Of a stretch of DNA of 50,396 bases, positions 11,099 to 18,406 are shown one piece after another (position 1 is the stretch's first letter; each line of letters opens with the position of its first letter). A program made the position numbers and the translations under genes. The notes under the pieces are model-generated. The model saw nothing but the letters and a program-made list of their open reading frames with translations. It was not told where the DNA came from and did not search any database. The DNA lies in contig NZ_WMFA01000015.1 of the NCBI RefSeq assembly GCF_009856445.1, forward strand, positions 1 through 50,396. The letters run 5' to 3'. This stretch comes from Halobacillus litoralis (GTDB lineage Bacteria > Bacillota > Bacilli > Bacillales > Halobacillaceae).

Positions 11099-12019
11099 TT
11101 AGAAAAAGAAACTCACAATCGATACCACGAAAAACACGCCGGAACCCACCGTTAACGCAGCAAGTTCACCATTCTCGACTCTTTTGTTATGCCCCCGCCT
11201 CTGACGGGTTGAATCAGGAGGGCTTTTGCGTTTCATCAGCACACCGGAAAGGTGGTCTTTCATTTGTGTCGCATTTCGTATATTCCCTTTCCAACATTGT
11301 TGAATCACCCGTTTATAGGGTTTCAGGAGAGATGAGGAAGCTAGCTTATTTTCCAATGTTTTTTGAGGATGATTCCCTTTTTCAAACCTCTTCGGGTGCC
11401 CCATTTCCAACATGATCATCGTGACGGCAAATAAATCATACGTCGGCTCTGCTTTACGGGAGCCCATGTTCCAATAGCCGCGATCATAAAATTCCGTGTA
11501 CTCTTTAATAGCACGCCCTGTAGCCGTTACTCCACCCACATCGATCCAGCGGACTTTTGAACCGGATACCAACAAGTTATCCGTCTTCAAGTCACCAAAT
11601 ACAAACCCCGCGTTGTGAAGGTTCTCAAGGTCCGTGAGTAATTGGATAGCCAGAATGGCAATCCAGTCCTTCGTCTTTCCTTTCAAAAATTCTGTCACAG
11701 GTTTTCCTTCTACATATTCCATGACATAAAAAGGGTATGTGCGCCCTGACCGATCCACCCAATCGTCAACATCAACAAAAGAAGGCCCAAGTTTCACCCC
11801 TTGGACCTTACTGAATTTTTTGAGCATATTCACTTCCAACATCATCCGTGAACTATCTTCCCCGAGTTTGAGGGCATACGTATCCCCTTGATGGGAACGG
11901 CATAAAAAAACAGTTCCGCAGGCTCCAGCACCTACTTTTTTGATGATGGTATAAGTACGACCGCTCCATTTACCGGTTACTCGACCTCCAGGGGGTAAGT
12001 CAAAAACCTGTTTCTTCAT
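11099..12019 (-). CDS. yabT: Membrane-anchored Hanks-type serine/threonine kinase (YabT family)
   Basis: YabT of B. subtilis is a sporulation kinase activated by DNA that phosphorylates RecA and other proteins. This 306-residue homologue has a glycine loop GAGACG (30-35), the ATP lysine in ALK (51), the catalytic aspartate in GDLKTDN (143) and a DVG metal site (160-162). The HRD and DFG motifs are degenerate in the same way as in YabT as I recall it (FGD, DVG). A basic tail leads to a C-terminal membrane segment of about 20 residues. No extracellular sensor domain follows, so any signal would be internal. The start at 12019 has GAGG 9 nt upstream and overlaps yabS by 20 bp. Confidence 0.92.
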   Translation of the reverse strand: MKKQVFDLPPGGRVTGKWSGRTYTIIKKVGAGACGTVFLCRSHQGDTYALKLGEDSSRMMLEVNMLKKFSKVQGVKLGPSFVDVDDWVDRSGRTYPFYVMEYVEGKPVTEFLKGKTKDWIAILAIQLLTDLENLHNAGFVFGDLKTDNLLVSGSKVRWIDVGGVTATGRAIKEYTEFYDRGYWNMGSRKAEPTYDLFAVTMIMLEMGHPKRFEKGNHPQKTLENKLASSSLLKPYKRVIQQCWKGNIRNATQMKDHLSGVLMKRKSPPDSTRQRRGHNKRVENGELAALTVGSGVFFVVSIVSFFF

Positions 12020-12737
12020 ATGGATCTTCCTCATTTCTCAACCGCTCATCGAGAGGTTTCCCTGCAAACGCATAAAGCGCCTCTTTCAAGGCAGGTCCCG
12101 TCGGCGTGTATCCTCCACTATTCAACTTGGAGAAGATCCCATGTATTTCTCCCAATTCCGGTGTCCACCCCACCATTTTCGTAATGGTTTTTTTTGGATC
12201 CGGGAATGCAAAAACACTGAATTGGTTTGAACCTGATCGCGCATTTAAGCTAAGAGACAAATCGAAAAGAGCATCCTTCACGGTCGGCAGTTTATGGTGC
12301 ATGCTTGCACTTGTATCCACCAGCACAAGGACTTCAAGATCGCAGCTCTCTCCGAGTTCATCTACCACTTCCACTACTTCTCCCCGCTGCTCCGGGGGAA
12401 GTTCTTCAATGGTTTGTTTTTTGCCGAGAATCTCTTGTAATTCTTTATTAACGACCCCTTGAATCGTTTGGGTCATGGCTTGTCTCGTCACCATTTGCAC
12501 GGTTTGGGACAAACTTTTCTGATATACAATTTGACTGACGCCTCCACCTGCTTCGGCAATCGCTTCTACTTCTTCAAGCCCTTGTGGCCTGCCACTTTGC
12601 CGGTCGTCAAGAACGCCAATCACATTGACCGTTATCCCCTGATTCCTCGCGAGCGCTGCGACGACGACAGGGTCTTCTCCATGGTTCGAGCATCCATCTG
12701 TCAATAAAAGAATCTGCTTTAATCGGCCTGGTTTCAT
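12000..12737 (-). CDS. yabS: von Willebrand factor A domain protein YabS
   Basis: This 245-residue protein carries two partial von Willebrand A-like segments. LLTDGCSNHG lies at the N terminus, and a full metal-ion site DTSAS (141-145) with a later TPTGPA segment lies in the C-terminal half. No signal peptide or membrane segment is visible, so it is probably cytoplasmic. Its function is unknown. The position between spoIIE and the yabT kinase, with overlapping ends, suggests a sporulation role with that kinase (inference). The start at 12737 has GGAGG 9 nt upstream. Confidence 0.9.
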   Translation of the reverse strand: MKPGRLKQILLLTDGCSNHGEDPVVVAALARNQGITVNVIGVLDDRQSGRPQGLEEVEAIAEAGGGVSQIVYQKSLSQTVQMVTRQAMTQTIQGVVNKELQEILGKKQTIEELPPEQRGEVVEVVDELGESCDLEVLVLVDTSASMHHKLPTVKDALFDLSLSLNARSGSNQFSVFAFPDPKKTITKMVGWTPELGEIHGIFSKLNSGGYTPTGPALKEALYAFAGKPLDERLRNEEDPYEETGF

Positions 12738-12800
12738 GTGCATATCCCTCCTGATTCGTTGCTTCCATCATCGCCGAAAAGGAGGAATTCTATACTTTAC

Positions 12801-15248
12801 TCAGGCCTCTTTTTTCACCGAAGGAATCGATGTCCACTCCGGCAAATAACGATCAATCCGCGCTACGATAATCGTCATATCATCTACGATCGATCCAGAT
12901 TGTGTACGTATCACCTCTTCTAGTAAAAGATCAGCCATTGCTTGCGGATCTTCATCGGATATTTCCCTGATTTTACGTTTGAGCCACATGTCCACATTCC
13001 CGATTTGCTTTGGCCCGTCCAGAATACCGTCACTCATCATAATCAGGAAATCTCCTGCTTTTAATTGTTCACTCCTCATATCCACGTCGACATCCGGGAT
13101 GATTCCCATCGGCAGGTTTCCGGCCTCGACGGTGAAAATTTTATCTCCTCGTTTTATATAGCTCGGCGTGCTGCCGACCTTAATGAACTTGGACGTCGCC
13201 TGGTGCAGGTCAATCACCGCTAAGTCCAACGTTGAAAAAATTTCATCATTTGTCCGTAAAGACAATATGGAATTGATCGACTGAATGGCTACAGATTCCT
13301 GGATACCTGATTGTAGAATCTGTTTCAACAGCCTCAGCGTTTCCATACTTTCCTCATGAGCACGTTCCCCGTTACCCATTCCATCACTGATTGCTAATGC
13401 ATATTTCCCCCTTCCAAGCTCCATCATTGTAAAGCTGTCCCCTGAAACGAACCCTCCCCCCTTAGCGGCATGCGCCACTCCTGATTCAATCGAATAATGT
13501 TTCGCTGATCCAAATGATAAATAACACCTTCCATTTGGATATGGAGAGATTTCTTCCATCGTGACAACAATGGTTTCTCCCAGAATATCCGAAAGGACAG
13601 GTGCAATGATTTTCGCTCCTTCCCCTCTATAATTATCAATCTCTACAATTAATTCGAGATCCATATTTCCTGCATCCAAGGAATAGATTTCTAATTTTTG
13701 AATGACCATCCCCATCCGTTCAAGCGCATGGTAGATCACCTGTTCTTTATGTTCATGATGCTCCCGCTCTTTTACAATTTCTTTTGCAAAATTATTCATA
13801 ACATCAGAGACGCCCTGAAGCTGCTCAGCTACAAACTTACGGCTTTCGTGCACCTGGCGCTTCAATTCTTTATTCGCATGATAAAAAGATAGCTCATGAT
13901 TCATTGTGTCAATCAACTTTTGCGGTTTCACACAATGCTGATCGACATTCTTTCGCATGACACGGCTCGGTTCTCCTCTTTCATCCAACTCATGCATAAG
14001 ATCGGTCATTAAGTTATGGGTGTCGTCGAATTGATTGACCCAACATTTTTCTTTCTTAAAACATGATTGGCAGGTTTTTTCCGTGACATGACTTAAAAAA
14101 TAGTCTACTTCCTCTGCTTCCCCGCTATCCTCCTTCGGTGACTCTAAATGAGTAAAACTTTTCGATAAAGCCTGAAAAACGTCCGAAAACTTCCCGACCC
14201 TGACAGCCGTGACGTCTCGCACTTTTTGTAAGTATTTTTGCTGTTCCGAATGATGTTCATCCGTCCCCGGAACGTACCTGGATAATTGCTTGACCCAGGA
14301 ATTTGGAGTCAACATAAATAAAGCCACTGCCCAGGCCGAAGCCCATAACGAAGATGGAAGATCAGCCCCGCTGCTCACGTAGAAACCGATCAGTAAAGTA
14401 CCGACAATGAGCCCAGCGCTCACTCCGGCTTTTTTCCCTTCTTTTAGCAACCCCCCTAATAAGCCTGAAAAAGCGAGCAGGCTCATTTGATAAATGTGAT
14501 CCATATTGGATAAGCTTAAAACCAGCCCGGTTACAACACCGACGGTTGATCCAATGGCTGCCCCGGCAATATAAGCCATCAAAATAACTAAATAGCGAGC
14601 AAAAATGTCGACGACGGCAACGCCCTGTACCTGCCAGCCGATCATTCCAGTTAATACAGAAGCTAATAATATGATTAAACAAACAATCTCTTCATTTGTT
14701 AATGACGGTTGATATCTTTGTGGTGTTAAAAGCGGGATGCTTTGCATAAAGATGAGTACAAGGATAAAAGCCAGTACTCCTTCTGCCACCATCAAAGTAA
14801 GTTCGTAGAGCTGCCAACGATCCAGTAAAGCGAGACTCACTGTTCTCGGAATCAAGCTTGCCATCAACGCAATCATCGGCAGCCATTTCTGGGGGTGACT
14901 TGTTTTGCGCAATGCCAGACTTAAGAGCAAAAAAGTCATCGACACCCCTGCAATAAAACCCGCGTGACCGTAGCTGTATGTAGAAGCCCCGGCGGCCATC
15001 ATGATTGTGACGGGTATGACAAGCGGACGCTTTAACCACCAGATTACCGCTAAAAAAGCTACGCCAAAAGGGGCCATGGACGAAAGAATGATAGCTCGTC
15101 CTAATAATAAAGCCAGCACCATGTGGAAGACTCCTTTGTTCGCCATAAAAGAAAACGTACCGAATGAAGCCTTTTGTAACCCTCTCACGATCCCGGATCC
15201 CCGGACGGCTGATTGACGACTTTCTCGTTTTGATACAGTACCTAACAT
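12801..15248 (-). CDS. spoIIE: Stage II sporulation protein E, serine phosphatase
   Basis: SpoIIE sits at the polar septum, binds FtsZ, and dephosphorylates SpoIIAA-P to release sigma-F in the forespore. The 815-residue protein has an N-terminal block of about ten hydrophobic helices, a central regulatory region and a C-terminal PP2C-type domain with DGMGNGERA and MSDGILDG metal-site motifs. I chose the ATG at 15248, since AAGGAG lies 8 nt upstream; another ATG two codons earlier is too close. A cysteine-rich central segment (CQSCFKKEKCW) is present. Its promoter shows the 21-bp spacing and Spo0A box expected for this gene. Confidence 0.97.
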   Translation of the reverse strand: MLGTVSKRESRQSAVRGSGIVRGLQKASFGTFSFMANKGVFHMVLALLLGRAIILSSMAPFGVAFLAVIWWLKRPLVIPVTIMMAAGASTYSYGHAGFIAGVSMTFLLLSLALRKTSHPQKWLPMIALMASLIPRTVSLALLDRWQLYELTLMVAEGVLAFILVLIFMQSIPLLTPQRYQPSLTNEEIVCLIILLASVLTGMIGWQVQGVAVVDIFARYLVILMAYIAGAAIGSTVGVVTGLVLSLSNMDHIYQMSLLAFSGLLGGLLKEGKKAGVSAGLIVGTLLIGFYVSSGADLPSSLWASAWAVALFMLTPNSWVKQLSRYVPGTDEHHSEQQKYLQKVRDVTAVRVGKFSDVFQALSKSFTHLESPKEDSGEAEEVDYFLSHVTEKTCQSCFKKEKCWVNQFDDTHNLMTDLMHELDERGEPSRVMRKNVDQHCVKPQKLIDTMNHELSFYHANKELKRQVHESRKFVAEQLQGVSDVMNNFAKEIVKEREHHEHKEQVIYHALERMGMVIQKLEIYSLDAGNMDLELIVEIDNYRGEGAKIIAPVLSDILGETIVVTMEEISPYPNGRCYLSFGSAKHYSIESGVAHAAKGGGFVSGDSFTMMELGRGKYALAISDGMGNGERAHEESMETLRLLKQILQSGIQESVAIQSINSILSLRTNDEIFSTLDLAVIDLHQATSKFIKVGSTPSYIKRGDKIFTVEAGNLPMGIIPDVDVDMRSEQLKAGDFLIMMSDGILDGPKQIGNVDMWLKRKIREISDEDPQAMADLLLEEVIRTQSGSIVDDMTIIVARIDRYLPEWTSIPSVKKEA

Positions 15249-15275
15249 TTTCATCACTCCTTCTTTGTGAAACCT

Positions 15276-15310
15276 ATTAAACCACACCCAGAACAAGCAT
15301 TTTGTCAAAA
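15276..15310 (-). promoter_or_regulatory. spoIIE promoter with Spo0A box
   Basis: On the minus strand, TTGACA (15303-15308) and TTTAAT (15276-15281) are separated by 21 bp, too long for sigma-A alone. A perfect 0A box (TTTGTCAAAA on the plus strand, 15301-15310) overlaps the -35. This is the classical layout of Spo0A-activated sigma-A promoters such as B. subtilis spoIIE. Confidence 0.85.
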
Positions 15311-15460
15311 CAACAGGAGAGCAGAAACAAAAACTTCGATGGTTTTCACAGGAAGAAAGGTCGTTTCTACAAAATCTCCCCACCACCATCCCTCTCCCTT
15401 CCAAAAATCTTCCTCATTCCCTAGCGAAATAGACAGAGTTATCTGATATTTTTTTTCTTG

Positions 15461-15489
15461 TTGACAGTTTATTTATCATGGTGTAATAT
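15461..15489 (+). promoter_or_regulatory. tRNA operon promoter
   Basis: The plus strand has TTGACA (15461-15466), exactly 17 bp, then TAATAT (15484-15489), about 35 bp before tRNA-Met. It is a strong sigma-A promoter. Confidence 0.9.
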
Positions 15490-15524
15490 ATTTTTTGTGC
15501 TTCCGAGAGAGCATTCAACTAAAT

Positions 15525-15601
15525 GGCGGTGTAGCTCAGCTGGCTAGAGCGTACGGTTCATACCCGTGAGGTCGGGGGTTCGATCCCCTCCGCCGCTACC
15601 A
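15525..15601 (+). tRNA. tRNA-Met (CAT)
   Basis: A full cloverleaf of 77 nt includes an encoded CCA end. The anticodon CAT is at 15559-15561. The first acceptor pair is G:U rather than the unpaired position of initiator tRNA, and the sequence resembles the elongator tRNA-Met of B. subtilis trnSL. Tandem with tRNA-Glu, as in that operon. Confidence 0.95.
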
Positions 15602-15622
15602 TTATTTTTTAAGATACATATT

Positions 15623-15694
15623 GGCCCGTTGGTCAAGTGGTTAAGACACCGCCCTTTCACGGCGGTAACACGGGTTCGAATCCCGTACGGGTCA
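15623..15694 (+). tRNA. tRNA-Glu (TTC)
   Basis: A 72-nt cloverleaf has anticodon TTC at 15656-15658 in the loop CTTTCAC. The three bases after the discriminator are TCA rather than CCA, so the CCA end must be added by the nucleotidyltransferase. Confidence 0.95.
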
Positions 15695-15713
15695 TCAGAA
15701 ACATTCTTGTCCT

Positions 15714-15751
15714 AAAAAAGTCGCGTCTCTATATAGAGACGCGACTTTTTT
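15714..15751 (+). terminator. tRNA operon terminator
   Basis: A perfect palindrome centred at 15732/15733 has a 13-bp GC-containing arm extended by A and T runs, directly after tRNA-Glu. It should work in both directions. Confidence 0.93.
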
Positions 15752-15839
15752 CTTTATTTATTCTTATTAAACAATATGGCAGGTTTCTTGAAGACTCAGT
15801 TTCGAGATGTTTTCGGGTTTCGTTACCTTATTGGGCGTC

Positions 15840-15962
15840 GGGGATGGCTGGGAAGCTACTCGCTTTCCTGTGGGGGAGTGGCGAGCTTCCTCGGGCTACG
15901 CCCTGCGGGATCTCGCCGATCTCCTTTCTCCCACGGGAGTCTCGCAGCTTCCCAACCACCCC
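15840..15962 (-). repeat. Structured repeat unit A of copy 1
   Basis: Read on the minus strand, this unit shares with unit B the blocks GCGAGACTCC, GCGAGATCCCGCAGG, GAGGAAGCTC and GGAAAGCGAG in the same order. Its ends GGGTGG and CCATCC can pair. It is an inverted relative of unit B. Confidence 0.7.
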
Positions 15963-16156
15963 ATTCGATAAAAGGGATAACGAACCCCTTTGCCAAGTTG
16001 GAAGGTCTCCCTCTATCCCGATTGTTGTAGCCATGAAACGCTCTGTATCAAGCTTTTAGGGTTCAATCACCCCGGCATGGGAGCTTCATCCTTATACTCT
16101 CATCAAACTGAAAAGCTGAAGGTTGGAAAGTGGTTTCGAGATAGTTATATAGCAAA

Positions 16157-16279
16157 GGGGCGGAGGGGAATGGCGAGACTCCTGCGGGAAAAAAGTGCTT
16201 GGTGAGACCCCACAGGACGCAGTCCGAGGAGGCTCACCGCGCTCCCGCGGAAAGCGAGCTATTCCCCGCAGCCCGATCC
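16157..16279 (+). repeat. Structured repeat unit B of copy 1
   Basis: The unit runs from GGGGCGGAGGGGAAT to a partly complementary end at about 16261-16275. GGTGAG and CTCACC inside it are complementary and would form an inner stem. Confidence 0.7.
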
Positions 16280-16308
16280 ACCCAACAAAAGTCTCGAAAC
16301 TGAGTCTT

Positions 16309-16330
16309 CCACTAAAGGGAGCTTTAGTGG
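16309..16330. repeat. Hairpin flanking repeat copy 1
   Basis: CCACTAAAG and CTTTAGTGG form a 9-bp stem around GGAG, directly outside the right terminal repeat. A diverged form lies just outside the left terminal repeat of copy 2 (about 34056-34080). Confidence 0.6.
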
Positions 16331-16348
16331 AGGAAATGATGGCATACA

Positions 16349-16379
16349 AAAAAGCAGATCCGTTATGGATCTGCTTTTT
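16349..16379 (-). terminator. yabR terminator
   Basis: A 13-bp stem (16349-16361 with 16367-16379) with a 5-nt loop is followed on the minus strand by a T run ending TTTTTTG. Confidence 0.9.
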
Positions 16380-16424
16380 ATTTATGAAGACGTGCACCTT
16401 TTACTCATTGTCCTAGACAGCAAG

Positions 16425-16811
16425 CTATCCTCTTTTAGCACCTCGACCTCCACGTTTGGATTCCGTGTGCTTCTTCAGTGATGCTAGTCGCTCGTCACTA
16501 TCCTTGATAAAACGGTTCATTTTCTGTTCGAATGATTCAGCCGGCTTACGAGGTTTCTGTGGGCGACGACCGTAGTTCTCTTTTGCTTTCTTAATGGAAA
16601 GACCAATCTTCCCATCATCTCCGACATTAATGACTTTCACATCCACCTGGTCTCCCTGGCTTAAATGCTCATTAATATCTTTTACGTAGTTATCGGCAAC
16701 TTCACTAATGTGAACTAGCCCCGTCTTACCATCTGGAAGCTCGACGAACGCTCCGAAATTAGTGATACCCGTTACCTTACCCTGCAGCTTGCTGCCTACT
16801 TCAATTGACAT
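16425..16811 (-). CDS. yabR: S1-domain RNA-binding protein YabR
   Basis: The 128-residue protein begins with one complete S1 RNA-binding domain (about 4-72, with GKVTGITNFGAFVEL and GLVHISE). A basic, probably disordered tail rich in Lys, Arg and Gly follows. It resembles general stress protein 13 and polynucleotide phosphorylase S1 domains and probably binds RNA or ribosomes; its exact role is unknown. AAGGAGGAG precedes the ATG. It has its own promoter, whose -35 overlaps the divIC stop codon, so it can be expressed apart from divIC. Confidence 0.93.
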   Translation of the reverse strand: MSIEVGSKLQGKVTGITNFGAFVELPDGKTGLVHISEVADNYVKDINEHLSQGDQVDVKVINVGDDGKIGLSIKKAKENYGRRPQKPRKPAESFEQKMNRFIKDSDERLASLKKHTESKRGGRGAKRG

Positions 16812-16863
16812 AAAAAAAATGCTCCTCCTTAAGTTTTCGATAAAAAAATTATCCTTCTTATAT

Positions 16864-16893
16864 ATTATATATAAGCTTTGAAAAGAGTGTCAA
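16864..16893 (-). promoter_or_regulatory. yabR sigma-A promoter with palindrome over the -10
   Basis: The minus strand has TTGACA (16888-16893), an 18-bp spacer and TATAAT (16864-16869). The TGA stop of divIC lies within the -35. A 19-bp AT palindrome with 9-bp arms (16857-16875) covers the -10. Confidence 0.78.
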
Positions 16894-17273
16894 TATGACG
16901 GGTCCTCATTAGGCATTTTAAATATAATTTCTCCTTCTTTTGAGAAGAAATAGTTCGTCCGCGCAATCTGCAGCACATACTCTTCATCTTTAAGAAGTTC
17001 AATTTCCTGCTCTAAACCTTTTTCCTCTTTTTTCAAAGCGGTCATCTCTTGCTGCAACTGGTCGTATTTCTCCTGCTTATCTGCATACAAGGACTGTTGT
17101 TTCATAGAATAAAACACCATGGAGCCAGCAACGATCGACACTAACAGGGCAAACATTACGAGACGGCGGACTAATCGCTTTTTCTTACGTTGGTGTCTGT
17201 CCATATAGGCATCGTAGTGCTTCATGTATGTAGAATCCATACGTGCCACAGACTCCGTTTGTCTCTTTGCCAT
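16890..17273 (-). CDS. divIC: Cell division protein DivIC (FtsB-like)
   Basis: DivIC is a bitopic divisome protein that works with FtsL and DivIB at the septum. The 127 residues show a basic cytoplasmic N terminus (HQRKKKRLVRR), one membrane segment (about 37-55), a coiled coil (about 60-95) and the family end motif with DEEYVLQIARTNYFFSKEGE. The gene lies after yabQ with a 15-bp gap, the conserved Bacillus location. Confidence 0.95.
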   Translation of the reverse strand: MAKRQTESVARMDSTYMKHYDAYMDRHQRKKKRLVRRLVMFALLVSIVAGSMVFYSMKQQSLYADKQEKYDQLQQEMTALKKEEKGLEQEIELLKDEEYVLQIARTNYFFSKEGEIIFKMPNEDPSY

Positions 17274-17288
17274 GAAAGTAGGCCTCCT

Positions 17289-17876
17289 TTACTTCTTGAT
17301 TCGTTTCATCCAATTGTTCATTGTATTCTTCATTTTATCCAGAAACCCTGCTAAATCCCTTAAGTATTTTTTCATGTTTTTCGGCAGAAGTCGCCAAATG
17401 ATTCGAAAAATTAGCCGGATCGGATAAAATACGACAAGAAACAATATAATAGTACCCTTTAAAAGTATCTTATAAACGCCAAGAAGTAAAGAAATTATAA
17501 GGAAAATGATGGATTTCGCGGGGATGAAAATCAAATAATAGACTGTCTTCTTCAAGAAACGGAAAACAGCCATGCTGATTCGGATCCACATTTCAAGTGT
17601 TCTTAAGTAAAGGTTCTGAAACAATGCACGATACGCAGCAAATCCACAAACAATCGCCACGAAAACATACACCCTCAACTCTCCATAATTGGCGAGGTAT
17701 AATAAATAAAAGAGAAAAGCGGCTTGAAAGAGCCAAAAGCTCAACTGATAAATGATTTCAAGCCATCCCTTTTTTCTTTTTCCGAAAAAGCGTTCAAATG
17801 TATCCAACGATGCGGCGACGAACATCCCTCCCCCGATCATGGCAACGATCGTAATGAACTGAGTGGTGAGGGTCAT
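17289..17876 (-). CDS. yabQ: Spore cortex biosynthesis membrane protein YabQ
   Basis: YabQ is needed for spore cortex formation in B. subtilis and localises to the forespore membrane. The 195-residue homologue has several hydrophobic helices in its first 150 residues and a basic C terminus (KKYLRDLAGFLDKMK). It is rich in Phe, Ile and Leu, and no enzyme motif is visible. It overlaps yabP by 4 bp (ATGA), which couples the two. Confidence 0.93.
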   Translation of the reverse strand: MTLTTQFITIVAMIGGGMFVAASLDTFERFFGKRKKGWLEIIYQLSFWLFQAAFLFYLLYLANYGELRVYVFVAIVCGFAAYRALFQNLYLRTLEMWIRISMAVFRFLKKTVYYLIFIPAKSIIFLIISLLLGVYKILLKGTIILFLVVFYPIRLIFRIIWRLLPKNMKKYLRDLAGFLDKMKNTMNNWMKRIKK

Positions 17877-18178
17877 TTGAACAGCTTGCTAAACAGACCT
17901 TTAGCTTTCTCCCCTTGATGCTCGTCCAAGTAGGTCATTTCATACATTTTTCCTTTAATGGAGACGACTCCAGAATCCAGGTCGAGGTTTTTCATTTGCA
18001 GGTTTTGACCGCGGATCACAAGATACCCCATCGATGTCTGCAGGAGGAATTCTTCACTATCGAAGCTATCCACCTCTTTCACCCCTGAGATTTCTATATT
18101 TCTTCTATTCCATACTTTCACATTATGCTCCACCGGTTGCTGACTGCGTATCCCTTGATTCTTTTCATAACCTTCCAT
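17873..18178 (-). CDS. yabP: Sporulation protein YabP
   Basis: YabP is a small beta-rich protein of the YabP/YqfC family, made in the mother cell under sigma-E and linked to yabQ. The 101 residues contain the family core with RRNIEISGVKEVDSFDSEEF and LVIRGQNLQMKNLDLDSG. No signal peptide is visible. An upstream gap of 228 bp separates it from rqcP and should hold its promoter. I found only a weak sigma-E-like -10 (CATAGCTT on minus, near 18208). Confidence 0.93.
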   Translation of the reverse strand: MEGYEKNQGIRSQQPVEHNVKVWNRRNIEISGVKEVDSFDSEEFLLQTSMGYLVIRGQNLQMKNLDLDSGVVSIKGKMYEMTYLDEHQGEKAKGLFSKLFK

Positions 18179-18280
18179 CTCATCACAGCCCCCTTCTCTA
18201 GTACAAGCTATGAGAAAAAAGAGGAGATTAGAACTTTAGAATGGGGAAGCGCCTCGGACCGGCCCGACTAAAAGCTTTCC

Positions 18281-18348
18281 GGTGCCTGGCACCCTTATAC
18301 ACGCAGGCGATGCCTGGCACTAATGAGTTCTATGCCGGGGTCAGGCAT
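18281..18348. repeat. Short GGTGCCTGGCACC-type palindromes
   Basis: A perfect 13-nt palindrome GGTGCCTGGCACC lies at 18281-18293. It is followed by the related GATGCCTGGCAC at 18309-18320 and a hairpin ATGCC/GGCAT at 18332-18348. They fill the gap between rqcP and yabP. I recall similar palindromes being dispersed in Bacillaceae genomes, but cannot verify this here. Confidence 0.5.
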
Positions 18349-18377
18349 ATAAAAGAAGTATATAAATGCCAGAAAAG

Positions 18378-18403
18378 AACCACTGCCGTTTCCGGCAGTG
18401 GTT
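18378..18403 (-). terminator. rqcP terminator
   Basis: An 11-bp perfect stem (18378-18388 with 18393-18403) has a 4-nt loop and is followed on the minus strand by CTTTTC. It closes the yabM-yabN-rqcP operon. Confidence 0.78.
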
Positions 18404-18406
18404 GTG

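Larger units (their letters stand above)
15790..16309. repeat. Composite inverted-unit repeat element, copy 1 (MITE-like)
   Basis: The 520-bp element is bounded by perfect 18-bp terminal inverted repeats: GAAGACTCAGTTTCGAGA at 15790-15807 and its reverse complement at 16292-16309. Inside lie two homologous units of about 120 bp in opposite orientation (15840-15962 read on minus, 16157-16279 read on plus). A second internal TTTCGAGA at 16134-16141 borders the right unit. Small open frames crossing it have no protein-like composition. No transposase is encoded. A related copy lies at 34081-34596. I see no clear target-site duplication. Confidence 0.85.

Noticed and set aside
12000-12737. YabS and YabT as a toxin-like or defence kinase pair
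   Set aside because: Both match the ordinary spoIIE-linked sporulation genes of Bacillus in order and sequence, so a defence role has no support.
15637-16059. Plus-strand frames starting inside tRNA-Glu and running into the repeat
   Set aside because: They cover the tRNA, its terminator and repeat unit A; a coding role is not credible.
16195-16416. Plus-strand frame crossing repeat unit B and the yabR terminator
   Set aside because: It lies wholly in the repeat element and terminator hairpin, has no ribosome-binding site of note and reads as low-complexity Arg, Gly and Pro; it follows from GC-rich repeat sequence.
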